A DNA stretch of 64,000 nt from Halomonas alkaliantarctica (GTDB lineage Bacteria; Pseudomonadota; Gammaproteobacteria; Pseudomonadales; Halomonadaceae), in contig NZ_CP122961.1 of assembly GCF_029854215.1 (NCBI RefSeq), positions 2,046,001 to 2,110,000 on the forward strand. Direction: 5' to 3'. Under the pieces are notes generated by a model. The model was not told where the DNA came from and made no database searches. It saw nothing but the letters and a program-made list of their open reading frames with translations. The position numbers were made by a program, and so were the translations under genes. Shown one piece after another: positions 40,501 through 47,356 of the stretch (its first letter is position 1; each line of letters begins with the position of its first letter).

Positions 40501-41133
40501 ATGACCGCTACGACTGAAGAGCATGCCGCGCTGCGTATTGCATCGGGAAGCAAACCCTTTGTGGAACCGTTGCGTTTAGGCGAGCGGCTCAAACAAATTC
40601 GCTTGGCTAATCAGTGGACGTTGGAAGAGGTTAGCCAGCGCACCGGGCTTGCCCGCTCCACGCTCTCTAAAATTGAGAACGACCAAGTCTCCCCCACCTT
40701 TAGCGTGGTGCAAAAACTCACCACTGGGCTCAACATCGATCTGCCACAATTGCTCACGCCCCCTAAACGGGAGCGTTACACAATGGGGCGGCGTGATTTG
40801 ACCCGCAAAGGCAAAGGGCAGCTGCATCCCACGCCCACGTACGAACACGAATTACTGGGCCATCAGCTCGCCCAAAAACGTATGATTCCCTTTAAAACCA
40901 TCGTAAGGGCACGCAGCTTTGACGAATATCACCAGTGGGTACGCCACGATGGTGAAGAGTTTTTGATGGTGCTGCACGGCGATATTCTGTTGTATACCGA
41001 ATTTTACGCCCCGCTCGTGCTAGCCGAAGGCGACAGCATCTATTTTGATAGTGATATGGGCCACGCATTGGTATCCACCAGCACAGACGATGCCGTTGTT
41101 TTGTCAGTCTGTACGCGCGGTGATGTGGACTAA
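40501..41133 (+). CDS. XRE family transcriptional regulator with C-terminal cupin domain
   Basis: The 210-residue regulator has an HTH_3 domain at about residues 27-82 (LKQIRLANQWTLEEVSQRTG, then LARSTLSKIENDQVSPTFSV) and a cupin fold at about 120-208 (EEFLMVLHGDILLYTEFYAP, GDSIYFDSDMGHALVS). This architecture is common for regulators of amino acid or polyamine catabolism, such as PuuR-like proteins. The ligand is unknown. The Shine-Dalgarno is weak. It is convergent with tusE. Confidence 0.85.
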   Translation: MTATTEEHAALRIASGSKPFVEPLRLGERLKQIRLANQWTLEEVSQRTGLARSTLSKIENDQVSPTFSVVQKLTTGLNIDLPQLLTPPKRERYTMGRRDLTRKGKGQLHPTPTYEHELLGHQLAQKRMIPFKTIVRARSFDEYHQWVRHDGEEFLMVLHGDILLYTEFYAPLVLAEGDSIYFDSDMGHALVSTSTDDAVVLSVCTRGDVD

Positions 41134-41167
41134 GGTTGTTTCAAAACCAGCGAGTCATTCACATGGG

Positions 41168-41518
41168 CTATAGGCAGTTGGTAGGCTTCGGCAGGCCGGC
41201 CAGACGAGCAATTCGTTTTGCCGGGCTGCCTGGGAAGAGCTGCATCAGGTAAATCGAGCGCCCTTTCTCTTCACCCAGCGCGTTTTTGGTTGCTTTCACA
41301 AGCGGCCGCATCGCCGGTGCCATTTCATAGCGATGGTAAAATGCTCGCACGACTTCGATGACCTCCCAGTGCTCAGCGGTAAGCGTTAAGCCCTCTTCTT
41401 CAGCCATTAAACGAGCAACGGACTCGTCCCATTCCGACTGATGAACAAGATAACCCTCCGGGTCTAGCGGATACTTATTTGAAGGATCAAGATAACGGTA
41501 TATTTTTGGTTCGGACAT
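41168..41518 (-). CDS. tusE: Sulfurtransferase TusE (DsrC family)
   Basis: Final relay in the Tus pathway for 2-thiouridine in tRNA, handing sulfur to MnmA. The 116-residue product has the DsrC/TusE fold (DPEGYLVHQSEWDESVARLM near residue 19, HWEVIEVVRAFYHRYEMAP near 49) and the C-terminal active Cys in PKPTNCL at position 115. The second DsrC cysteine is absent, which fits TusE rather than a dissimilatory DsrC. It is last in tusDCBE, 2 nt after tusB. Confidence 0.9.
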   Translation of the reverse strand: MSEPKIYRYLDPSNKYPLDPEGYLVHQSEWDESVARLMAEEEGLTLTAEHWEVIEVVRAFYHRYEMAPAMRPLVKATKNALGEEKGRSIYLMQLFPGSPAKRIARLAGLPKPTNCL

Positions 41519-41520
41519 AC

Positions 41521-41811
41521 TTAGTACCAGGTGACTGTCTTTTCATACTGCTCGGTGAGCATCACAAAGCCGTCGATCTCCAGCGTGGGCAGCTCATTAT
41601 CCTCGGCGATGCTGGCAAGCCCTCGGGCAATGAGGTCTTCTGATAGCAGGAATATTCGCGTCTGATACTGCTGCCATGCTGCCCAGGAAGGATCAAGGGC
41701 AGCGGTTACCGCTTCTTCGATCAGCAGCACGGCATCCTGATCGCCTACCGCCTGCTGCATTTGAGAGGATGCACTGCTATCAGGCGCTTTGGTGAGGATG
41801 TGTAGAATCAT
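41521..41811 (-). CDS. tusB: Sulfurtransferase complex subunit TusB
   Basis: The 96-residue DsrH-family subunit is part of the TusBCD hexamer that takes sulfur from TusA. It begins MILHILTKAPDSSASSQMQQ and has the expected length and small alpha/beta fold. It is placed between tusC and tusE. A conserved active Cys is not expected in TusB. Confidence 0.85.
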   Translation of the reverse strand: MILHILTKAPDSSASSQMQQAVGDQDAVLLIEEAVTAALDPSWAAWQQYQTRIFLLSEDLIARGLASIAEDNELPTLEIDGFVMLTEQYEKTVTWY

Positions 41812-41828
41812 AATGCGCTCACTAGGCC

Positions 41829-42194
41829 CTAAAAGTTAAAAATCTTAGCGTGTTGCTGCAAAAGCCCGGGTATTTCCTGATCAGCTATTGGAGTGACGCC
41901 CTCTACCAGAGAATCAGCGGATAGATGCATCCCTTCCAGTGCCCCTTCGGCTACCCAAAGCTTGTCAATATCGTACATTTCCAACATATCGATGGTAGGT
42001 AGCGTGGCTTTTTGGCCCGGCGCGCCACTGCCCTGCTCTTTCAGCAGTGCCATTATACCCTGCCCCATAAACAGCAAATGCACGGGCTGGCCAAAGGCAG
42101 CCGCCACCAAGGCAGCATCTAATCCTTCACGTAACCAGTTTGAGCTGTGAGGCGCGTGGCGAATTATCACTAATAGCGCATCAGGTGTTGCCAT
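41829..42194 (-). CDS. tusC: Sulfurtransferase complex subunit TusC
   Basis: The 121-residue DsrF-family subunit starts at the ATG at 42194, supported by AAAGGAG; an upstream in-frame codon would add six residues without a ribosome site. It contains IIRHAPHSSNWLREGLDAAL and FGQPVHLLFMGQGIMALL, typical of TusC. It is 10 nt after tusD and forms the TusBCD complex. Confidence 0.87.
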   Translation of the reverse strand: MATPDALLVIIRHAPHSSNWLREGLDAALVAAAFGQPVHLLFMGQGIMALLKEQGSGAPGQKATLPTIDMLEMYDIDKLWVAEGALEGMHLSADSLVEGVTPIADQEIPGLLQQHAKIFNF

Positions 42195-42204
42195 TGGCAC
42201 TCCT

Positions 42205-42600
42205 TTAAGCAAACGTGATCAGACGATCAGTGCGGTGCTGTAGCTCAAGCAGTTGGCCTAGTCCGGTCAACTCGAAAGGAGAGGCCACATTAGAGGCCTG
42301 CTTGCCGTGTCGCTGAGCTTCTGATTCGCTCATCAATCCGCGCCGCAACGCGGCGGCGATACAGACATCCAACTGAACCCCATGCTGCTGGTTCAGTTCA
42401 GCCCAGGCCTCTCTTAGATTGAGCTCATCCTGGGGGGGCGCCATCAACGAAGAGGCATTATGAACGCCGTCGTGATAGAAAAAAACACCCTCAATCTGAT
42501 GCCCACGCGCTAGAACGGCATGGGAAAAACGCAATGCAGAGTGAGGCGCAGGGCTGCTATACGGCGCCCCCATCACCAATAAGCCGTACTGCATGATCAT
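42205..42600 (-). CDS. tusD: Sulfurtransferase complex subunit TusD
   Basis: The 131-residue DsrE-family subunit that carries the sulfur-accepting Cys. It begins with YGLLVMGAPYSSPAPHSALR and has GVFFYHDGVHNAS followed by QLDVCIAAALRRGLMSESEA, where the Cys (near residue 79) is the expected active residue. It is first of tusDCBE, downstream of a terminator that ends the Bax-inhibitor gene. Confidence 0.9.
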   Translation of the reverse strand: MIMQYGLLVMGAPYSSPAPHSALRFSHAVLARGHQIEGVFFYHDGVHNASSLMAPPQDELNLREAWAELNQQHGVQLDVCIAAALRRGLMSESEAQRHGKQASNVASPFELTGLGQLLELQHRTDRLITFA

Positions 42601-42622
42601 AATACCTGGTAACGGTTACCCT

Positions 42623-42656
42623 AAAAAAAGACAGGCCCTATCAAATAGGGCCTGTC
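42623..42656 (-). terminator. Intrinsic terminator after the Bax-inhibitor-1 gene (minus strand)
   Basis: A 12-bp perfect stem (42630-42641 with 42645-42656) has a three-base loop. Read on the minus strand it is followed by a run of seven T residues. It separates the BI-1 gene from tusDCBE. Confidence 0.9.
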
Positions 42657-42679
42657 ATATCGTCTATCGCTTGCTTAGA

Positions 42680-43360
42680 TCAATCGTTGCTCATAATACC
42701 CAAGATCGACAACAGGCTAACAAACAGGTTGTAGATGGATACGTAGAGCGTCACCGTGGCGAGGATGTAGTTCGTTTCGCCAGCGCGGTGAATGATCTCA
42801 CTGGTTTGGTACAAGATTACCGCAGAAGAAAACAGCACAAAGCCAGCTGACACCATCAATGAAAGTGCCGGGATGTTAAAGAAGAACCCAGCCAGCATGG
42901 CCAGAACCAGCACGATGGCCCCCGCCATAATAAAGTTACTTAAGAAGCCAAAGTCTTTCTTAGTGGTTAGCGCTATTGCAGAAAGGCCAACGAATGTAAG
43001 CCCCGTCATGGCCAGCGCGTTCATAATCAAGGCACCGCCGTTAGGCAAGGCTAGGTAGGCAGAGAGAATCGGCCCAAGCGTAAAGCCCATAAAGCCGGTA
43101 AAGGCGAACGTTGAAAACAGGCCGGCCGCGGAGTTCGCCGTTTTGTGAACCAGGAACATTAAGCCGTAGGCACCAATCAAGAACACAAAGATGTTCATTT
43201 GTTGGATACCGAGGGCCACAGCAGCACCCGCTGTGACTGCTGAGAACAGCAGCGTCATTGACAGTAGCGCGTAGGTGTTACGCAACACCTTGTTAGTGCT
43301 AACACTGTTGGCAACGCCGCTCGACTGAGGACGCGCCGTACGTAAATCGTTGTAAGCCAT
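42680..43360 (-). CDS. Bax inhibitor-1 / YccA family membrane protein
   Basis: The 226-residue protein has seven hydrophobic helices, starting at the ATG at 43360 (GGGAG upstream; a further upstream in-frame start gives a non-family extension). Features include LRNTYALLSMTLLFSAVTAG near residue 29 and a C-terminal TLYVSIYNLFVSLLSILGI, with conserved acidic residues in the last helices. In E. coli YccA modulates the membrane protease FtsH. It is monocistronic with a strong terminator. Confidence 0.9.
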   Translation of the reverse strand: MAYNDLRTARPQSSGVANSVSTNKVLRNTYALLSMTLLFSAVTAGAAVALGIQQMNIFVFLIGAYGLMFLVHKTANSAAGLFSTFAFTGFMGFTLGPILSAYLALPNGGALIMNALAMTGLTFVGLSAIALTTKKDFGFLSNFIMAGAIVLVLAMLAGFFFNIPALSLMVSAGFVLFSSAVILYQTSEIIHRAGETNYILATVTLYVSIYNLFVSLLSILGIMSND

Positions 43361-43535
43361 GTATTCATGCTCCCTAAATGGTATTTCCAACAACTGACAA
43401 GCATGACGTTACCGAGTTCCAGACGCAAGCCTTTGTCAGTTTCATAAAGACCTCTTCATAAATGGTTATTCAACGTTGAGCCAGTCTAACCAGCATTGTC
43501 TATGCCTGTTGAACACTCCTTTGGACACCACAACG

Positions 43536-43629
43536 ATGAAAAAAATTCTACTCCCCCAGTGCATTAGCCCTTTTAGCGTTAGCAATGCCCGCCATGGCTT
43601 TCTCACCTGCCCGAGAGGATATTCCCTAG
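43536..43629 (+). pseudogene. Remnant of a small exported-protein gene
   Basis: An ATG at 43536 opens MKKILLP, then a one-base frameshift restores a signal-peptide-like SALALLALAMPAMAFSPARE before a TAG at 43627-43629. More in-frame fragments with stops follow to about 43720. This looks like a decayed periplasmic protein gene. I cannot name the family. Confidence 0.45.
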
Positions 43630-43771
43630 AGGGTGAATGAAGAGGATTTTTAGGGCTATTTTGTCTCAGCGGGTGACGATGCCAAGGCAGAGAGGAGATG
43701 TGCGCCTTAACCCTAGGTGGTTTAGCCCAGGCAAAAGAGCAAGGCGCTGCTAGGGTTATTGACTATGCAAT

Positions 43772-43942
43772 TTAGCTTTGCGCTTTACCTGCGTCTTCAT
43801 TTTCATCTTTATGCGGTGTAACGGTGGTCAGCGCCGTTTGACGGGCATTTTGAGGGGAATTATAGAGACGCGTATCGACCAAATGCAGTACCGCCAATTG
43901 CGCAAACAACACCGCAAAACACACGATCAAACCTTTCAACAT
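43772..43942 (-). CDS. Small hypothetical membrane protein (56 residues)
   Basis: On the minus strand a 56-codon frame encodes MLKGLIVCFAVLFAQLAVLH followed by a polar, charged tail ending KDENEDAGKAQS. The N-terminal hydrophobic helix (about 4-22) and acidic C-terminus look more protein-like than the overlapping plus-strand frame (43778-43969), which is Arg/His/Gln-rich. No strong ribosome site is seen. Function unknown. Confidence 0.45.
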   Translation of the reverse strand: MLKGLIVCFAVLFAQLAVLHLVDTRLYNSPQNARQTALTTVTPHKDENEDAGKAQS

Positions 43943-44040
43943 GGCGGCATATCCAGAGATGAGGGCTAATTATCCGGATATTAGCCCATCGCTCCCCAAA
44001 CACAATCTATTTTATGGTTTGGTTCAAAACGTATCTAGAT

Positions 44041-44238
44041 CTACTGTAAAATTGGAAGTAAACGTTGAGCAGACGAAACTTCAGGCAAGGTGAAACCAGT
44101 GACCGCTGCCATCATTTTTTCCGACGTTAAAGAGAGCTGATTGGACATATGATGAGCTTCTTCTACTGCTTGGCGTGCCAGCTCAAGCGCACTGTGAATT
44201 TCATTCACGCTTCCCCACCCCGAGCTAAGTTGACTCAA
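44041..44238 (-). CDS. Hypothetical small helical protein
   Basis: The 65-residue protein is not recognised. It is largely helical by composition (EIHSALELARQAVEEAHHMS, SLTSEKMMAAVTG) with a C-terminal Leu-rich end. It sits on the same strand as the next upstream small gene at 44279-44461, 40 nt apart, so the two may be cotranscribed. Confidence 0.5.
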   Translation of the reverse strand: MSQLSSGWGSVNEIHSALELARQAVEEAHHMSNQLSLTSEKMMAAVTGFTLPEVSSAQRLLPILQ

Positions 44239-44278
44239 GCCACCTCCTCAACAATTTAAAAGTAAGGCAGCATGTTCG

Positions 44279-44461
44279 CTACTCCTTAACAGATACCTTG
44301 CGCAGATCTTCAACCGTCACCCCCTCTGGTAAATCTGATTCCTCCGCAGGCAGCCATACGGGAGAGAGGTCGCTATCTTCTCTACCATCGTCATGCTTAT
44401 GACCTGGAATGCGATAAACCACCTCACTGTGGTGGTGATCCCATGCAAATATACGATCCAT
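44279..44461 (-). CDS. Hypothetical small His/Asp-rich protein
   Basis: The 60-residue protein is not recognised. It begins MDRIFAWDHHHSEVVYRIPG and continues with an acidic stretch (HKHDDGREDSDLSP) and VWLPAEESDLPEGVTVEDLR. The clustered His residues could bind metal, but no known motif fits. The next gene on the same strand lies 40 nt downstream. Confidence 0.5.
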   Translation of the reverse strand: MDRIFAWDHHHSEVVYRIPGHKHDDGREDSDLSPVWLPAEESDLPEGVTVEDLRKVSVKE

Positions 44462-44673
44462 TAGCTTAGCCTATAAAAAAGAGAATTCTATCTATGACAT
44501 GCGTGTCTAGCATGATGTTCCACCGCATCTCATCAATGCTAATATATGCAGCCTTTATTAACCCCGTTGAGGTTTGAGGCAACTAAATCAAGAAGCCATT
44601 TAGCACCAGCAGCAAATCATCAACTCCATGCCGAACAAACTAGGCTGTCACACCATCATCATAAGAGACCGCT

Positions 44674-45735
44674 ATGCCTGTTATTCAGCGACTGCTCCGC
44701 GCATTTAAAGCGGCTACGCTACAAATTTCGTGGACATTTCTACTTCTGATTGTGCTCGCCCATATGGGCACCACCTGGGTGCTTTTTTCACTGGTCGGCG
44801 AAGCGGTGGCCGACTCACCTACCAATTGGGTTTATTTTTATATTGTCGTCTCCAGCACAGTGGGGTTCGGTGATTTCAGCCCGACAACCGGGGCGGGAAA
44901 ATGGATAGCCACGCTCTATCTCATTCCAGGCGGTATATCACTGTTTGCTGCCTTAATCGGTAAAGCAACCGTCACACTTTCAAATTTTTGGAGACTGCAG
45001 ATGCAAGGTAAAGGCGATTTCAGCCACTTATCCGGCCATACCCTCGTCCTTGGCTGGCACGGCGAAACCACAGAGCGCATTTTGGACATTCTCAAAGCTG
45101 ATAAAAGCTTGCCAGATGAAATAGTGCTCTGCGTTATCAAAGAGATGAGCAACCCACGTCCGGCGGATTTAAAATTTATTAAAGGGGAGAGTTTCTCAAA
45201 TGCTGAGCTTCTCAAGCGGGCTGGGGTTGAGAGCGCCAGCCGCATCATCATTTACGACACCAGCGATGACCGGGTTGCCACCGTCGCGCTGAGTGCCTAC
45301 AGCCTTAAAGCTAAAAACGCCCATATCGTCGCTCACTGCGCCAATCCCGATACTGCAACCATGTTGCGGCGTACCTTGCCAGGCATAGAATGTACCCAAG
45401 CACTAGCGCTGGAAATGCTGGTACGCTCTGCGTCTGATGCAGGCATATCTCGGGTCGTCAACGAACTCCTTGCTGTTGATCGGGGCGCTACTCAATACCA
45501 AACCAGGTTAAGTCAGCCACCTGCCGGTGCCACCTTTGGCGACTTATTTATGCAAGCCAAAAAGGTCTTCAACGCCACCGTGCTCGGGCTTACCAATAGC
45601 CGCGATGACAGCGAAGGCAACATGCTCAACCCCGCCACTGATCGCCCACTGCAGGATGGCGACATTGTCTACTACATGGCCAATACGCGGCTTTCACCGC
45701 AGCAGCTGAGTGAGCTACTCACTGTGGAACATTAA
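44674..45735 (+). CDS. Potassium channel protein, 2TM pore plus RCK/TrkA-N domain
   Basis: The 353-residue ion channel has helix 1 at about 18-42, a pore loop with selectivity filter TVGFGD (residues 62-67), helix 2 at about 77-100, then a cytosolic Rossmann RCK domain starting near HTLVLGWHGETTERILDIL (about 122) and a C-terminal region. The filter has Phe in place of the more usual Tyr (GFG instead of GYG), seen in some prokaryotic channels. It probably mediates K+ flux, relevant to osmotic balance in a halophile. It is convergent with cbpM. Confidence 0.88.
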   Translation: MPVIQRLLRAFKAATLQISWTFLLLIVLAHMGTTWVLFSLVGEAVADSPTNWVYFYIVVSSTVGFGDFSPTTGAGKWIATLYLIPGGISLFAALIGKATVTLSNFWRLQMQGKGDFSHLSGHTLVLGWHGETTERILDILKADKSLPDEIVLCVIKEMSNPRPADLKFIKGESFSNAELLKRAGVESASRIIIYDTSDDRVATVALSAYSLKAKNAHIVAHCANPDTATMLRRTLPGIECTQALALEMLVRSASDAGISRVVNELLAVDRGATQYQTRLSQPPAGATFGDLFMQAKKVFNATVLGLTNSRDDSEGNMLNPATDRPLQDGDIVYYMANTRLSPQQLSELLTVEH

Positions 45736-45747
45736 TGTTAAACAGCG

Positions 45748-46062
45748 CTACTCATCCAGCAGACCCGCTGCCCGCAACCGGTTCTTTAAGCGCTGGTTCT
45801 CCTCAATAATGTCAGCTGCCAGGGCTGCAAGCTCGGGAACTGCCTCAAAGTCACGTTCCAGCCGACACATCCGCCGGGCGCGAGTCAGGTCATGGCTTGT
45901 AAAGCGCCAGCTCGCCACATAAGGCGAGCTATCCGCCAATAGGCCGCTTTCGATTCGCTCAACGATCCAGTCGGTTTCTACCGAGCAGGCGCGAGCCAAA
46001 TCTTCGAGGGTTAAGTTCGCCTCGTCTATAAGTTCGCCGCTAACAACACGGTGCTGAGCCAT
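45748..46062 (-). CDS. cbpM: Chaperone modulatory protein CbpM
   Basis: The 104-residue inhibitor of CbpA contains LTLEDLARACSVETDWIVER near residue 16 (MerR-like helix), then LARRMCRLERDFEAVPELAA-type helices. AGGGGAGG supports the ATG. It starts 3 nt after the cbpA stop, the standard cbpAM order. Confidence 0.88.
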   Translation of the reverse strand: MAQHRVVSGELIDEANLTLEDLARACSVETDWIVERIESGLLADSSPYVASWRFTSHDLTRARRMCRLERDFEAVPELAALAADIIEENQRLKNRLRAAGLLDE

Positions 46063-46065
46063 GTC

Positions 46066-47007
46066 CTAGCCTCCCCTTGATTGGCGCGGATTGAAAGCTA
46101 GTTCATCCGCCATGGTTTTATACAGTTCTCGCGCCTTATCGGTATTAGCCGGGGGTAATACCACCTCTAGTTCTATATAAAGATCGCCCGGCTCTTGCCC
46201 AGGGATGCCACGCCCTTTCAACCGCAATCGACGACCCGACTGTGAACCTGCGGGCACCTTTAGTTTCACCAAGCCAGAAGGAGTCGGGGTTTCGATACTG
46301 GCTCCCAGCGCAGCCTCCCACGGTGTCACCGGCACCTTTTGATACACATCGCGGTCCTCGACCCGATAACGCGAATCGGATGCAAAGTGAATTTCTAAAT
46401 AGAGATCACCCGATGGGCCACCACCAATACCGGGGCTGCCCTGTCCCGACAGCCGAATATGTTGGCCCGCCTTGACGCCCTTCGGTATGCGGACATTGAG
46501 GGTGTGTTCCAGAGAGGATACACGTCCTTGGGCATCCATCTGCGGTACTTGCAAGGTGATTGTTCGACTAGCACCGTGGAAAGCATCTTCCAAGCCAATA
46601 GTGATCTTGGCATGGCGATCCTCCCCACGCATTTGATAGCGGCGGCTCCCTCGCCCGGGCCTGCTGCCTTGACCAAACAGATTGGCAAAGAAGTCGCTGA
46701 ACTCACCGAGATCGGCCTCTTCGAAACCGCGTCCACTGTATTCGAACCCTGAATCCCAATCAGGGGGCGGCTGGAAATCCTGTCCTGACCGATACTGTTG
46801 GGCAAGCTGGTCATAGGCGAGGCGCTTCTCTGGATCTAACAGCACCGCCTTGGCCTCATTCACCTCTTGCATGCGCTGTTCAGCATCGGGCTCCTTGCTG
46901 ACATCAGGATGAAGCTTACGCGCCAGCTTGCGGTAGGACTTCTTGATTTCCTCGGTCGTTGCCGTTTTCGCCACCCCGAGCACTTGATAGTAATCTTTGA
47001 ATTCCAC
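46066..47007 (-). CDS. cbpA: Curved DNA-binding protein CbpA (DnaJ-class co-chaperone)
   Basis: The 313-residue DnaJ paralogue has a J-domain at residues 5-70 with HPD (YRKLARKLHPDVSKEPDAEQ), a Gly/Phe-containing linker and the two C-terminal substrate-binding domains (GVKAGQHIRLSGQGSPGIGG near 180). No zinc-finger CXXCXGXG repeats, so CbpA rather than DnaJ. The start codon is GTG with GGAG nine bases upstream. It is regulated by the adjacent CbpM. Confidence 0.92.
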   Translation of the reverse strand: MEFKDYYQVLGVAKTATTEEIKKSYRKLARKLHPDVSKEPDAEQRMQEVNEAKAVLLDPEKRLAYDQLAQQYRSGQDFQPPPDWDSGFEYSGRGFEEADLGEFSDFFANLFGQGSRPGRGSRRYQMRGEDRHAKITIGLEDAFHGASRTITLQVPQMDAQGRVSSLEHTLNVRIPKGVKAGQHIRLSGQGSPGIGGGPSGDLYLEIHFASDSRYRVEDRDVYQKVPVTPWEAALGASIETPTPSGLVKLKVPAGSQSGRRLRLKGRGIPGQEPGDLYIELEVVLPPANTDKARELYKTMADELAFNPRQSRGG

Positions 47008-47356
47008 TGATGAGAGCTCCGGCAGAGGTCGTTAATATCCAAAAGCGCGATGTAAAAGGTAATACTCGCGGAAGGAATTAAAAGCTAGGTTCAGTCTAGT
47101 CGAATTTTGCCGATTTCATCGGTCCAAGGAAGCAGTTCCTCTTCTCGGCCAAAAACGAAAACGCTTTACGTTTTTTATTCCTAAGTACTGCATTTTGTTC
47201 ATATTAGAAAGCAAACTTCTTCACTGCCCCAGCCAACCTGCCCGCCGCGGAAGCTGACAAATAGCAGCGTTGCGTTGCGCCGTGCCATACGCTGCACGCT
47301 TATAGCCAGCGTGATGGTAATAACGGTGAGCGGACCTTCGAGGACATACACTGCTG
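47008..47356. other. Gene-poor stretch upstream of cbpA with a decayed ATPase fragment
   Basis: This 349-nt gap holds the cbpA promoter region on its left, an AT-rich hairpin-like piece near 47150-47176, and the P-type ATPase remnant on its right. No intact ORF is credible. Confidence 0.6.
47215..47345 (-). pseudogene. Remnant of a cation-transporting P-type ATPase gene
   Basis: On the minus strand a frame without start encodes EGPLTVITITLAISVQRMAR followed by RNATLLF. This resembles the M4 region of P2-type ATPases, usually PEGLPAVVTITLAIGVQRMA then RRNA. About 25 residues match the pattern, then similarity ends. The remnant lies immediately past the 3' end of the acyl-CoA synthetase/GNAT gene on the same strand. 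Confidence 0.45.

Noticed and set aside
43778..43969. 63-residue plus-strand ORF
   Set aside because: Its composition (Arg/Gln/His-rich without hydrophobic core) is poor and the minus-strand 56-codon ORF at the same place looks more like a protein.
44546..44749. 67-residue ORF overlapping the potassium channel start
   Set aside because: It overlaps the channel gene in another frame and has an unlikely composition.
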